64,000 bases of DNA, from positions 8,790 to 72,789 of the forward strand of contig NZ_CATNLZ010000007.1 in the NCBI RefSeq assembly GCF_950101795.1. The letters are read 5' to 3'. The number at the start of each line of letters is the position of its first letter. The first letter of the stretch is position 1. Source of the stretch: Nocardioides sp. T2.26MG-1. Its GTDB lineage: Bacteria; Actinomycetota; Actinomycetes; Propionibacteriales; Nocardioidaceae. The notes beneath the pieces were generated by a model. The model was not told the origin of the DNA, did no database searches, and worked only from the letters and a program-made list of their open reading frames with translations. Below are positions 1-11,711 of this stretch, one piece after another. The translations under genes and the position numbers were made by a program.

Positions 1-21
1 CCCCCCCCCCCCCCCCCCCCC
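1..21. repeat. poly-C tract at window start
   Basis: The first 21 bases are all C and the run may continue outside the window. It is the longest homopolymer here and lies just upstream of a hairpin. A run this long is unstable in replication and hard to assemble, so its true length is uncertain. Confidence 0.6.
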
Positions 22-30
22 ACGCCCGGG

Positions 31-59
31 GGTGAGGGCCTCGTCGAGGGGCCCTCACC
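31..59. terminator. hairpin, probable terminator
   Basis: A perfect 10-bp inverted repeat (GGTGAGGGCC and its complement) encloses a 9-nt loop. There is no U-tract, as is common in high-GC actinobacteria. It separates the permease gene from whatever lies to the left. Confidence 0.6.
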
Positions 60-136
60 CTCACCTCCGTCCAGGGTGCATGCTTGGTCCAAGCACCAGC
101 CGCACCCACTGACACGACCCGAGGTGGTCCCTCCCG

Positions 137-1153
137 ATGTTCGCGTACGTCGTTCGCCGGCTCTTCATCGGCGTGATCCTGCTGATCGTGATGAGCCTGG
201 TGACGTTCATGCTGTTCTTCCTGATGCCCCAAGACCCCGCGCGGGTCGCGTGCGGCAAGAACTGCAGCATCGCCCAGATCAAGCAGACCGAGAAGGCCCT
301 CGGCTACGACAAGCCGGCCCTCACCCAGTGGGTCGACTTCCTGCAGGGCGTGGTCGTCGGGCGCGAGTACCCCGAGGACAAGACGCTGCGCGAGAAGGCG
401 CCGGAGCTGATCTCCGACTGCGCCGCTCCGTGTCTCGGCTACTCCCGCGTCAACCAGGTCACCGTCGCCTCCGAGATCAAGGAGGCCTTCCCGGTCTCCC
501 TCTCGCTGGCCGTGCTCGCCTTCCTGATGTGGATCATCGGCGGCGTCCTCTTCGGGGTGATCGCCGCGGTCACCAAGGGGACCGTGATCGACCGTGGGAT
601 CGTCGCGCTCTCCTTGGTCTTCTACGCCTTCCCGACCTTCTTCATCGGCCTGTTCCTACTCAAGTTCATCGCGATCAAGTGGGGCCTGGTCGACGTGCCG
701 AGCTACACGACGATCGCCGAGGGCGGCATCGGCGGTTGGCTGAGCAACCTGTTCCTCCCGTCCCTGACGCTCGCGCTCTTCTTCATGGCCGGCTACGTCC
801 GGATGACCCGTGCGTTCGTGCTCGAGTCGATGACCGAGGACTACATCCGCACCGCCCGTGCGAAGGGCCTCAAGCGCGGCCCGGTGCTGTTCAAGCACAC
901 GATGCGCGCCGCACTGACCCCGCTGGTCACCATGGCCGGACTCGACTTCGCCGGCCTGATGGGCGGCGCGATCATCACCGAGTCGGTGTTCAACTTCAAC
1001 GGCCTCGGCAAGCTCGTAGTCGATGCGAACGTCTCCTACGACCTGCCGACCCTGATCGGACTCGTGGTCCTGCTCGGAGCATTCGTGATCGTGGCCAACA
1101 TCATCGTCGACGTTCTGTACGCCGTCATCGACCCGCGCGTCCGCGTCGCCTGA
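137..1153 (+). CDS. peptide/nickel-type ABC transporter permease (DppB/OppB family)
   Basis: This is an inner-membrane channel subunit of a peptide-type ABC importer, 338 aa, the usual length. It has a first membrane helix at about residues 9-30, a large outside loop (about 31-118), further helices, and the cytoplasmic EAA loop that contacts the ATPase (about 234-262, with the core ARAKGL). The ATG is preceded by gaggtgg. The outside loop carries four cysteines (39, 43, 95, 99) as two C-x3-C pairs, which could form disulfides. Two ATPase genes follow directly. The second permease (DppC type) and the binding protein are not downstream, so they should lie to the left, beyond the hairpin. The substrate cannot be read from sequence. 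Confidence 0.9.
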   Translation: MFAYVVRRLFIGVILLIVMSLVTFMLFFLMPQDPARVACGKNCSIAQIKQTEKALGYDKPALTQWVDFLQGVVVGREYPEDKTLREKAPELISDCAAPCLGYSRVNQVTVASEIKEAFPVSLSLAVLAFLMWIIGGVLFGVIAAVTKGTVIDRGIVALSLVFYAFPTFFIGLFLLKFIAIKWGLVDVPSYTTIAEGGIGGWLSNLFLPSLTLALFFMAGYVRMTRAFVLESMTEDYIRTARAKGLKRGPVLFKHTMRAALTPLVTMAGLDFAGLMGGAIITESVFNFNGLGKLVVDANVSYDLPTLIGLVVLLGAFVIVANIIVDVLYAVIDPRVRVA

Positions 1154-1169
1154 GGGGAAACAACCAACC

Positions 1170-2213
1170 GTGAGCTTTCTGTCCGTCCGGGACCTCCGGG
1201 TCCACTTCCCGACGATCGACGGCGTCGTCAAGGCCACCGACGGCCTCTCCTTCGACCTCGAGCGGGGCAAGACCCTCGGCATCGTCGGCGAGTCCGGCTC
1301 CGGCAAGTCGGTGTCGACCTCTGCCATCCTCGGTCTCCACCGCCGCACCAACGCGATCGTCAGTGGTGAGATCCTGCTCGACGGCGTCGACCTGCTGAAG
1401 ATCAGCGACGAGGACATGCGCCGCCGGCGTGGTCGTGACGTCGCGATGATCTTCCAGGACCCGCTGTCGGCCATGCACCCCTACTACCGCGTCGGCAACC
1501 AGATCGCCGAGGCCTACCGCGTCCACCATGACGTCAGCAAGAAGGCCGCGCGGGCCCGTGCCATCGAGATGCTCGACCGCGTCGGCATCCCGCAGCCGGA
1601 TCGCCGCGTCGACGACTACCCGCACCAGTTCTCCGGCGGGATGCGGCAGCGCGCGATGATCGCGATGGCGCTGATCAACAACCCCAGCCTGCTGATCGCC
1701 GACGAGCCGACGACCGCGCTCGACGTCACCGTCCAGGCCCAGATCCTCGACCTGCTCCAGGACCTGCAGCGCGACTTCGACGCCGCGGTCATGATCATCA
1801 CCCACGACCTCGGGGTGGTGGCCGAGATGGCGCACGACGTCCTGGTGATGTACGGCGGCCGCTGTGTCGAGTACGGCTCGACCAAGGAGATCCTCACGCA
1901 CCCGGAGATGCCGTACACCTGGGGGCTGCTCTCCAGCATCCCCGAGGTCGGCGCCGATCCCGAGGCCAAGCTCCTGCCGATCCCCGGCAACCCGCCAAGC
2001 CTGCTGAACCCGCCCAGTGGCTGCCACTTCCACCCGCGGTGCACCCACCGTGACAAGGTGCCGGGCGACTTGTGCTGGACTGTGAGCCCCGAGCTGACGC
2101 CGGGGACGCGGGGAGATGGTCACCTCAAGAGGTGCCACCTCGCGAATCCCGACGTCGTGTACGAACGAGAGGTCCTGCCGGAGATCGCGCCGGACCTGGT
2201 GGAGGAACGATGA
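1170..2213 (+). CDS. peptide ABC transporter ATP-binding protein (DppD/OppD type)
   Basis: This is the first of two ATPase subunits powering the importer. Visible motifs are Walker A GESGSGKS at 40-47, signature FSGG at 154-157, Walker B LLIADEP at 174-180 and H-loop His212. The C-terminal extension typical of oligopeptide ATPases follows, with Cys285, 291, 302 and 322; in this family such cysteines can hold a metal centre. The start is GTG, with aggggaaa overlapping the permease stop codon, so translation is probably coupled. Its end overlaps the next start as ATGA. Confidence 0.93.
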   Translation: MSFLSVRDLRVHFPTIDGVVKATDGLSFDLERGKTLGIVGESGSGKSVSTSAILGLHRRTNAIVSGEILLDGVDLLKISDEDMRRRRGRDVAMIFQDPLSAMHPYYRVGNQIAEAYRVHHDVSKKAARARAIEMLDRVGIPQPDRRVDDYPHQFSGGMRQRAMIAMALINNPSLLIADEPTTALDVTVQAQILDLLQDLQRDFDAAVMIITHDLGVVAEMAHDVLVMYGGRCVEYGSTKEILTHPEMPYTWGLLSSIPEVGADPEAKLLPIPGNPPSLLNPPSGCHFHPRCTHRDKVPGDLCWTVSPELTPGTRGDGHLKRCHLANPDVVYEREVLPEIAPDLVEER

Positions 2214-3487
2214 GCGACCAGCAGCTGCCGATGGTGGGTGGCATGCCAGGTGACGACCCGACCAGTCGGGGCGGCGAGCGGTTGGGCGCGGCCAGCCAGT
2301 TCGTGGAGACCGAGCGGCCGCACTCCGCGGCACAGGCCCACTTCGACGCCGAGCCGATCCTCGAGGTGCGCGACTTGCGCATGTACTTCCCGGTCCGGTC
2401 GGCCGGCATCATCCGGCGCACTGTCGGCAACGTGCAGGCCGTCGACGGGGTGTCCTTCCAGGTGCCGAAGGGCGGATCGCTCGGCCTGGTGGGGGAGTCA
2501 GGCTGTGGCAAGTCCACCACCGGTCGGCTGATCACGCGGCTCTACGAGCCGACGGGTGGGTCGATCGAGTTCGACGGCCGGGACATCTCGAAGACCTCGT
2601 CGCGCGGTCTCAAGCCATTGCGGCGGGAGATCCAGATGATCTTCCAGGACCCCTACACCTCGCTCAACCCGCGGCACACGGTCGGCGCGATCGTGGGCGC
2701 CCCGCTGCTGATCCACGGCATCCTGCCGAAGGACAAGGTCCTCCCGCGGGTGCAGGAGCTGCTCGAGATCGTCGGGCTCAACCCCGAGCACTACAACCGC
2801 TACCCGCACGAGTTCTCCGGCGGCCAGCGTCAGCGCATCGGCATCGCCCGGGCGCTCACGCTGCAGCCCAAGCTCCTCGTGGCCGACGAGCCGGTCTCCG
2901 CGCTCGACGTCTCGATCCAGGCACAGGTCATCAACCTGCTGCAGGAGGTCCAGCGCGAGTTCGACATCGCGTTCCTGTTCATCGCCCACGACCTCGCGGT
3001 GGTCCGGCACTTCTGCCCCGAGGTGGCGGTGATGTATCTCGGCAAGATCGTCGAGATCGCCGACCGTGACTCGCTCTATGACCGCCCGAACCACCCGTAC
3101 ACCCAGGCGCTGCTGTCCGCGGTGCCCGACGTGCGGCAGGCGGCGGTCGGTGGCCGCCGGGAGCGGATCCGGCTCGAGGGCGACGTGCCCAGCCCGATCA
3201 ACCCGCCGTCCGGCTGCCGGTTCCGCACCCGGTGCTCGCTGGCGCAGGAGATCTGCGCCCGCGTCGAGCCGCCGCTGCTCCAGATCGGGAAGCGTCACAA
3301 GGTCGCCTGCCACTTCGCCGGCGAGCTGGGGCACCACCCCGAGCGGCCGGTCACGGCCTCCCTGCTCGGCGTCGACGACACCGGCACGCCCGACCCGGGC
3401 GCCAGCCCGAGCATCGAGGTCGGCAACGACCCGGGCTACGCCGACACGTGGTTCGACCTCCAGCGCAAGACGATGGCGGGGGCCTGA
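2210..3487 (+). CDS. peptide ABC transporter ATP-binding protein (DppF/OppF type)
   Basis: This is the second ATPase subunit, 425 aa. The ATG overlaps the previous stop as ATGA and has ggagga 3 nt upstream; an earlier in-frame start would run deep into the previous gene and was rejected. An acidic, low-complexity N-terminus of about 47 residues precedes the ABC domain. Walker [10 protein letters not shown] is at about 95-103, followed by the signature FSGGQRQR, Walker B LLVADEP and the Cys-containing C-terminal oligopeptide extension (GCRFRTRC). It also has an acidic tail of about 40 residues. It pairs with the upstream ATPase as the usual D/F heterodimer. Confidence 0.93.
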   Translation: MSDQQLPMVGGMPGDDPTSRGGERLGAASQFVETERPHSAAQAHFDAEPILEVRDLRMYFPVRSAGIIRRTVGNVQAVDGVSFQVPKGGSLGLVGESGCGKSTTGRLITRLYEPTGGSIEFDGRDISKTSSRGLKPLRREIQMIFQDPYTSLNPRHTVGAIVGAPLLIHGILPKDKVLPRVQELLEIVGLNPEHYNRYPHEFSGGQRQRIGIARALTLQPKLLVADEPVSALDVSIQAQVINLLQEVQREFDIAFLFIAHDLAVVRHFCPEVAVMYLGKIVEIADRDSLYDRPNHPYTQALLSAVPDVRQAAVGGRRERIRLEGDVPSPINPPSGCRFRTRCSLAQEICARVEPPLLQIGKRHKVACHFAGELGHHPERPVTASLLGVDDTGTPDPGASPSIEVGNDPGYADTWFDLQRKTMAGA

Positions 3488-3504
3488 CATCAGGCTGCCC
3501 GCAC

Positions 3505-3510
3505 TAGCCT
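3505..3510 (+). promoter_or_regulatory. -10 element of rarA (leaderless type)
   Basis: TAGCCT lies exactly 6 nt before the GTG of rarA and there is no ribosome binding site, so the mRNA probably begins at the start codon. Confidence 0.55.
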
Positions 3511-3516
3511 GACCCG

Positions 3517-4878
3517 GTGGACGAGGGACTGTTCGACGCGCCCGGATCAGGCTCGCGCGCCAGCGGTGGGTCGCTCACCGGTAACACGCACGCGTCGGCG
3601 CCGCTCGCGGTGCGGATGCGCCCGCGCACGCTCGACGAGCTGGTCGGACAGGCACAGCTGCGTGCGCCCGGGTCGCCGCTGCGTCGGCTGGTCGAGGGCG
3701 ACCAGCCGATGTCGCTGCTGCTGTGGGGCCCGCCGGGGACCGGCAAGACCACGATCGCGGCGATCGTGAGCCAGCAGACCGACCGCCGGTTCGTGGAGGT
3801 CTCCGCGGTCTCGGCCGGGGTCAAGGAGGTGCGGGCGGCGATCGACGCGGCCCGCGCCGAGCTGGTCGGCAGCGGCCGCGAGACCGTGCTGTTCGTCGAC
3901 GAGGTGCACCGGTTCAGCAAGGCCCAGCAGGATGCGCTGCTGCCGGGGGTGGAGAACCGCTGGGTGACGCTGATCGCGGCCACCACGGAGAACCCGTTCT
4001 TCAGCGTGATCTCGCCGCTGCTGTCGCGCAGCCTGCTGCTGCGGCTGCAGTCGCTGACCGACGACGACATCCGGGCGGTGCTCGCGCAGGCGCTGGCCGA
4101 CGAGCGGGGCCTGGGCGGCCGGGTCACGGTCGAGGACGAGGCTCTGGAGCACCTGGTCCGCCTGGCGGGCGGGGACGCCCGGCGGTCGCTGACCTACCTC
4201 GAGGCAGCGGCCGGCGCCGCGACGTCCCAGGGGAGCGACACCGTCGACCTGGCGACCGCCGAGACCGCGGTCGACCAGGCCGCGGTCCGCTACGACCGCC
4301 AGGGCGACCAGCACTACGACGTGACCAGCGCGTTCATCAAGTCGGTCCGGGGCTCCGACGCCGACGCCGCGCTCCACTACCTGGCCCGGATGATCGAGGC
4401 GGGCGAGGACCCACGCTTCATCGCCCGGCGGCTGGTCATACTCGCCAGCGAGGACGTCGGCCTCGCCGACCCGACCGCGCTGACCACGGCGGTCGCCGCG
4501 GCCCAGGCCGTCCAGCTGATCGGCATGCCGGAGGCGGGCCTCAACCTCGCCCACGCCACGATCGCGCTGGCGGTGGCCCCCAAGTCCAACGCGGTCACGC
4601 TCGCGATCGGCGCCGCCACCGCCGACGTCAAGGCAGGCAAGATCGGCCCGGTCCCGCCCCACCTGCGCGACGCGCACTACTCCGGGGCCAAGAAGCTCGG
4701 CCACGGCGCCCGCTACAAGTACAGCCACGACGAGCCGTTCGGCATCGCCGAGCAGCAGTACGCCCCCGACGTGGTGGCCGACGCCGAGTACTACCGGCCC
4801 ACGACCCTGGGCGCGGAGGCGGCGATCAAGGAGCGCTGGGAGCGAGTACGCCGTTTGATCCGTGGGAGCGGTGGTTGA
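3517..4878 (+). CDS. rarA: replication-associated recombination protein RarA (MgsA) AAA+ ATPase
   Basis: This is a clamp-loader-like AAA+ ATPase that acts at stalled replication forks. The 453 aa match the family length (E. coli about 447). Walker [10 protein letters not shown] is at about 71-79, Walker B LFVDEVH at 125-131, the sensor region ATTENPFF at about 155-162, and the conserved C-terminal oligomerisation domain follows. The N-terminal GLFD resembles the clamp-binding segment of some relatives (inference). The GTG start follows a TAGCCT hexamer by 6 nt with no Shine-Dalgarno. It lies upstream of alaS, a common actinobacterial arrangement. Confidence 0.95.
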   Translation: MDEGLFDAPGSGSRASGGSLTGNTHASAPLAVRMRPRTLDELVGQAQLRAPGSPLRRLVEGDQPMSLLLWGPPGTGKTTIAAIVSQQTDRRFVEVSAVSAGVKEVRAAIDAARAELVGSGRETVLFVDEVHRFSKAQQDALLPGVENRWVTLIAATTENPFFSVISPLLSRSLLLRLQSLTDDDIRAVLAQALADERGLGGRVTVEDEALEHLVRLAGGDARRSLTYLEAAAGAATSQGSDTVDLATAETAVDQAAVRYDRQGDQHYDVTSAFIKSVRGSDADAALHYLARMIEAGEDPRFIARRLVILASEDVGLADPTALTTAVAAAQAVQLIGMPEAGLNLAHATIALAVAPKSNAVTLAIGAATADVKAGKIGPVPPHLRDAHYSGAKKLGHGARYKYSHDEPFGIAEQQYAPDVVADAEYYRPTTLGAEAAIKERWERVRRLIRGSGG

Positions 4879-4914
4879 GGAAGGCGCTCTGCGCCTGTCT
4901 CGAAACCACCGCGA

Positions 4915-4920
4915 TAGGGT
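4915..4920 (+). promoter_or_regulatory. candidate -10 element
   Basis: TAGGGT lies 8 nt before the ATG at 4929. It fits a leaderless or nearly leaderless transcript. Confidence 0.4.
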
Positions 4921-4928
4921 CGGACACC

Positions 4929-5456
4929 ATGCAGGACTGGATCGTGCCCGTCGGCGCCGGGGCCCTCGCGCTGCTGGCGCTCGGGCTCGGCGTCGCCCTG
5001 CTGCGCGCCCGGTCCCGCACCGACCGGGCCGTCACCGCGGCCCGCGCGGAGACCGCCGCGCTCCGGGCCGAGCTCGAGGCACTGGAGCGGCGGCTGTCGC
5101 GCCCGGACCCGCGGACGCCCGCCGACGCCGCGGAGCCCCAGGAGTACGTCATCACCCACCTCGGTGAGGACGACCCGGACGCGACCGAGCCGGCGCACCT
5201 CGAGCGTGCGCTGTTCGCCGACCTGGTGCTCCGCGAGACCGTGGTCAAGGCCGCGTCCCTGGCCCACGGCGTACGCCGTGCCCTCGCCCCCGAGACCCGC
5301 AACCGGATCCGGTTCGAGATGAGGCGCGAGGTCAAGCGGGCCCGCAAGCAACGCCGCTCCGACACTCGCCAGGCTCGCCGCGAGTGGCAGGCGCGCCAGC
5401 GCGCCGACGACCCGAACCACCCCGGTCGCCCGGACCGCAAGGAGACGGCGGCATGA
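4929..5456 (+). CDS. membrane-anchored hypothetical protein
   Basis: This 175-aa protein of unknown function has one membrane helix at about residues 5-25, then an Ala/Glu/Arg-rich stretch likely to be coiled coil (about 35-60). Its C-terminus is very basic (about 120-175, rich in Arg and Lys) and could bind nucleic acid or the membrane surface. It lies between rarA and the small gene before alaS, and overlaps the latter as ATGA. Position suggests it fills the slot held by a DUF948-type gene in related genomes, but I cannot show homology. Confidence 0.8.
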   Translation: MQDWIVPVGAGALALLALGLGVALLRARSRTDRAVTAARAETAALRAELEALERRLSRPDPRTPADAAEPQEYVITHLGEDDPDATEPAHLERALFADLVLRETVVKAASLAHGVRRALAPETRNRIRFEMRREVKRARKQRRSDTRQARREWQARQRADDPNHPGRPDRKETAA

Positions 5457-5748
5457 GGCGCGGGCTCTGGTTCGTCGCCGGGGCCGGGGCGGGGGTCTAC
5501 GCCATGGTCCGCGGCCGGCGCGCCGCCGAGGCGCTCACCGTCGACGGCCTCAAGGATCGGCTCGGCGCCCTCGAGCTGGGCGCCCGGATGTTCCGCGACG
5601 AGGTCGCGCAGGGGCGGGTCGAGAAGGAATCGGAGTTGCGCGAGAGACTCGGGCTCGTGCCTCATGGGAGGCCCGAGCTCGAGGGGGGACGGCACAAGGC
5701 CGTCACCGCGCCGCCCGCAGCACTCACTGAAGAGGAAGGCACCACCTG

Positions 5749-5749
<1 letters not shown>
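5453..5749 (+). CDS. small DUF6167-like membrane protein
   Basis: This 98-aa protein begins [16 protein letters not shown], a glycine-rich hydrophobic segment typical of the small actinobacterial family found just before alaS. A charged amphipathic part follows. The ATG overlaps the previous stop (ATGA) and its own stop overlaps the alaS start (TGATG), so the three genes should be translated together. Function is unknown. The family assignment is from memory of its N-terminal pattern and gene order. Confidence 0.8.
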
Positions 5750-8439
<2,690 letters not shown>

Positions 8440-8454
8440 GGCCCGGCCGCGAGG

Positions 8455-8934
8455 ATGAGCCCGACGATGAGGCACGGCACCCGCATCGGCATCGACCCCG
8501 GAGACGCCCGTATCGGGGTGGCTCGCAGCGACCCCACGGGGTTCCTGGCCACGCCGGTCGAGACCGTACGCCGCGGCAAGGGCGACCTCGCCCGGATCGT
8601 CCGGATCCTCAGCGAGGAGGGCGACGGGTCGCCCGTCCTCGAGGTCGTCGTCGGCCTGCCCCGGTCGCTCTCCGGGGGCGAGGGGCCGGCCGCGGTCAAG
8701 GTCCGGGAGTTCGCGGGCCGGCTCGCGGCCCGCGTGGCACCGGTCCCGGTGCGGCTGGTCGACGAGCGTATGACCACCGTGTCGGCGGAGGCTATGCTGC
8801 GCGACCAGGGCCGCAAGGGGGGCAAGCGGCGAGCCGTGGTCGACCAGGCAGCAGCCGTCCTGATCCTGCAGCACGCACTGGACACCGAACGCGCGACGGG
8901 GGCCGCGCCGGGCGAGATCGTCGAGGAGACCTAG
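8455..8934 (+). CDS. ruvX: RuvX/YqgF Holliday-junction resolvase-like protein
   Basis: This is an RNase H-fold nuclease of the YqgF family, linked to pre-16S rRNA processing and possibly recombination. The acidic site motifs are visible: GIDPGDARIGVA near the N-terminus, VVVGLP in the middle, and DERMTT and VDQAAAV toward the end. At 159 aa it is of normal size. Two in-frame ATGs (8455 and 8467) are possible; the second has better spacing to gagg. It lies 15 nt after alaS and ends directly before mltG. Confidence 0.93.
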   Translation: MSPTMRHGTRIGIDPGDARIGVARSDPTGFLATPVETVRRGKGDLARIVRILSEEGDGSPVLEVVVGLPRSLSGGEGPAAVKVREFAGRLAARVAPVPVRLVDERMTTVSAEAMLRDQGRKGGKRRAVVDQAAAVLILQHALDTERATGAAPGEIVEET

Positions 8935-10128
8935 ATGACCGACGAGTACGAGCCCCTCGAGGGCCTGGACGACACGCGCGATCACGGGGGTGTGCTCGGC
9001 ACCGCGGACCCGGCGTACGAGCCGGGCCGGCGGCGGAGGCGCCGCAGCCTGCGCAGCTGCCTCGCGGTGCTGGTCGCGCTCGCGATCGTCGTCGGCGGCT
9101 TCTACTTCGTGGTGACCTGGGGCATCGACAAGGTGCGCGACCAGTTCGGCTCCGCCGAGGACTACCCGGGCCCGGGTCGCGGCAACGTGACCTACCAGGT
9201 CGTCAGCGGGGCCACGGCCGGGAGCATCGGCCGTGACCTGAAGTCCGCGGGGGTCGTCGCGTCGGTCGACGCGTTCGTCGAAGCCGCCAACGCGAGCCCG
9301 GACTGGTCCAAGCTGCAGGCGGGCTACTTCGCGCTGAAGAAGGAGATGGCCGCCGCCGACGTGGTCGGCATCCTCGTCGACCCCGCCAACATGGTCACCG
9401 ACCGGGTCACGATCCCCGAGGGCCTACGGGTGGTCGACACGGTCGCGATCCTCGCGAAGAAGACGAAGTACAAGAAGGCCGACTTCAACAAGGTCCTCGA
9501 CAAGCCCGACTCGCTCGGGCTGCCCGACTACGCCGACGGCAACCCCGAGGGCTACCTCTTCCCGGCGACCTACGACTTCGGCCCGGACGCGACCCCCGAG
9601 TCGATGCTGAAGGCCATGGTCACTCGCTGGCAGCAGGCCGCCGACGACGCCGATCTGGAGGACGCCGCGGCGGCGCTCGGCTACACGCCTGCGGAGCTGA
9701 TGACCGTCGCCAGCCTCGTGCAGGCCGAGGGCCGGGGTGATGACATGCCGAAGATCGCCCGGGTGATCTACAACCGTGTCGAGAACCCCGACAACGGCCT
9801 CACCAACGGGCTGCTGCAGGTCGACGCGTCGGTCAACTACGCCCTGGGTCGCTCCACGATCGCCGTGCTGACCCAGGCGGAGATCGACTCGGTGGCGGAC
9901 TCGCCGTACAACACCTACAAGCAGGCTGGCCTGCCGCCCACGCCTATCGAGGCACCGGGCGACGACGCTATCGCCGCCGCGGCGCACCCCGCGGACGGCA
10001 GCTGGCTGTTCTACGTGACGGTCAACCTCAAGACCGGAAAGACCAAGTTCACCGACGACTACCAGGAGTTCTTGGGCTTCAAGCAGGAGCTCCAGGAGTA
10101 CTGCGCCACCCAGTCCGACCGGTGCTGA
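8935..10128 (+). CDS. mltG: endolytic murein transglycosylase MltG
   Basis: This enzyme cleaves nascent peptidoglycan strands and sets their length. The protein is 397 aa, with an acidic cytoplasmic tail, an Arg-rich stop (about 32-40), one membrane helix (about 41-63), a LysM-like region (about 86-150) and the YceG/MltG catalytic domain. The catalytic glutamate is E265 in SLVQAEGRGDD, and the family motif EGYLFPATY is at 205-213. The start ATG follows the ruvX stop immediately, with gaggag upstream. The last 7 nt overlap the proposed aroE start. Confidence 0.95.
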   Translation: MTDEYEPLEGLDDTRDHGGVLGTADPAYEPGRRRRRRSLRSCLAVLVALAIVVGGFYFVVTWGIDKVRDQFGSAEDYPGPGRGNVTYQVVSGATAGSIGRDLKSAGVVASVDAFVEAANASPDWSKLQAGYFALKKEMAAADVVGILVDPANMVTDRVTIPEGLRVVDTVAILAKKTKYKKADFNKVLDKPDSLGLPDYADGNPEGYLFPATYDFGPDATPESMLKAMVTRWQQAADDADLEDAAAALGYTPAELMTVASLVQAEGRGDDMPKIARVIYNRVENPDNGLTNGLLQVDASVNYALGRSTIAVLTQAEIDSVADSPYNTYKQAGLPPTPIEAPGDDAIAAAAHPADGSWLFYVTVNLKTGKTKFTDDYQEFLGFKQELQEYCATQSDRC

Positions 10129-10955
10129 GCCCCGACCAGACGATGCGGTGCGCCGTCCTGGGTGACCCGGTCGCCCACTCGCTGTCGCCCGCCCTGCACC
10201 GGGCCGGGTACACCGCGCTCGGCCTGGACTGGGTGTACGACGCGGTCCGGGTGCACGAGGACGGCCTGGCAGCGTTCCTGGGCGGGCTCGGCGCCGACTG
10301 GCGCGGCCTGTCGCTGACGATGCCGCTCAAGCGGCGCGCCCTCGAGCTCGTCACGGACGTGACCGACCGCGCCCGTCTCGCCGGCGGCGTCAACACGCTC
10401 GTGCTCGAGCACGGCTCGGTCGTCCTGGCCGACAACACCGACCTGCCTGGGGCGGTCGCGGCGATCCGGGAGCGCTACGACGGCCCGGTCACCGCCGGGA
10501 CCGTGCTGGGCGGGGGAGCGACAGCGGCGTCGACCGGGCTCGCGCTCGTCGAGCTCGGGGCACGCCGCGTGCGGCTGCTGGCGCGGAGCCCGGAGCGAGC
10601 TGCGGCCGCGGCTGCCGCGATCGCCGCCCATCCGGCCGCGCCCACGGTCGAGGTCGACGAGCTCGCCGACGGCCGTGTGGAGGGCGAGGTGGTGGTCTCC
10701 ACGGTCCCGGCCGCGGCCCAGGACACCGCACTGGTCGAGCGCTGCGCGAACGTCCCGGTGGTGTTCGAGGTGGTCTACGACCCGTGGCCGACCCCGCTCG
10801 CGGCCTCGGTGGGCGACGACCGCGTGCTGGTCGGCGGACTGGACCTGCTGGTGCACCAGGCGGTCCTGCAGTTCGAGCTGTTCACCGGCGTCGCCGGGCC
10901 GCTGGCCGCGATGCGGGCCGCGGGAGAGCGCGCGCTCGCGGCGGCGGGCGGGTGA
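10122..10955 (+). CDS. aroE: shikimate dehydrogenase
   Basis: This enzyme reduces 3-dehydroshikimate to shikimate with NADPH. The substrate-binding motif is PVAHSLSPALH, the catalytic pair is Lys70 (in LTMPLK) and Asp107 (in DNTD), and the Rossmann loop reads GGGATA. The GTG start overlaps mltG by 7 nt; an internal ATG at 10143 would give 270 aa and also fits the family start. Its stop overlaps the next gene as GTGA. It opens a run of shikimate genes. Confidence 0.93.
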   Translation: MLSPDQTMRCAVLGDPVAHSLSPALHRAGYTALGLDWVYDAVRVHEDGLAAFLGGLGADWRGLSLTMPLKRRALELVTDVTDRARLAGGVNTLVLEHGSVVLADNTDLPGAVAAIRERYDGPVTAGTVLGGGATAASTGLALVELGARRVRLLARSPERAAAAAAAIAAHPAAPTVEVDELADGRVEGEVVVSTVPAAAQDTALVERCANVPVVFEVVYDPWPTPLAASVGDDRVLVGGLDLLVHQAVLQFELFTGVAGPLAAMRAAGERALAAAGG

Positions 10956-11671
10956 GCCTCGACCCGGCGGCCGTCGCCCTCGGCGCGGTCGCGTGCAGCG
11001 CCGCCGGCCTGCTGGTGGCGCCGCTGATCTCGTGGATCCCCGAGCCCGACCCGGAGCCTGACCCGGACGACGGCCCCCCCAAGCCGGCGTACGCCGACGT
11101 CGCCGCAGCACCGCTCCTACCGGCCGTCTCCGTGGCCGTCTGCCTGATCGCCGGGGGCCTGGTCGGGGCGTCGGTCGGCCTCGCCTGGCCGCTGCTGTTC
11201 CTGCTCCCGCTCGTCCCGGTGGGCGTGGCGCTCGCCGCGGTCGACCTGCGCACGCACCTGCTGCCCACGGTGGTGGTGTGGCCGACGTTCCTGGTCACGG
11301 CGGTGCTGGTGCTCCTCAGCGGCCTCCTGGAGGCCGACCGGGACGCCTTGGTCGGTGCCGGCCTGGGCGTCGTCGTGGTGTTCGGGCTGTTCTACCTGCT
11401 CTGGTGGATCCACCCCGCCGGCATGGGCTTCGGCGACGTCCGCCTCTCCGCGGTTCTCGGGCTGGCGCTCGGCTACCTCGGCTGGGCCGAGGTCCTCATC
11501 GGCGTGTACGGCGCGTTCCTGGCGTTCTCGGTGCCCGGTCTGCTCGTGGCGTTGGTGCGCCGCAACCGCGCCGTGCTCAAGGTCGCCTACCCGTTCGGGC
11601 CGTTCCTGCTGGCGGGTGCGCTCGCGGGCGTGGTCCTCGGTCCGCTGTGGAGCGGTCTCGTCACGGGGTGA
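10952..11671 (+). CDS. A24 family prepilin peptidase
   Basis: This is a membrane aspartyl protease that cleaves prepilin leader peptides, 239 aa and mostly hydrophobic. Both catalytic aspartates are present: Asp98 in VDLRTHLLP and Asp162 in the GxGD motif (GFGD). It has only the peptidase half; the N-terminal methylase domain with its zinc cysteines is absent. GTG overlaps the aroE stop as GTGA, so it is coupled to a shikimate operon. No pilin or secretion ATPase gene is in the window, so its substrate is elsewhere. Confidence 0.9.
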   Translation: MSLDPAAVALGAVACSAAGLLVAPLISWIPEPDPEPDPDDGPPKPAYADVAAAPLLPAVSVAVCLIAGGLVGASVGLAWPLLFLLPLVPVGVALAAVDLRTHLLPTVVVWPTFLVTAVLVLLSGLLEADRDALVGAGLGVVVVFGLFYLLWWIHPAGMGFGDVRLSAVLGLALGYLGWAEVLIGVYGAFLAFSVPGLLVALVRRNRAVLKVAYPFGPFLLAGALAGVVLGPLWSGLVTG

Positions 11672-11711
11672 CCGCGGTCGGGCCGGCGGCCCGGCGTGAA
11701 AGACTGCGGCC

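Noticed and set aside
2072..2209. N-terminal extension of the second ABC ATPase
   Set aside because: It overlaps the end of the first ATPase deeply; ATGA overlap and ggagga fix the start at 2210.
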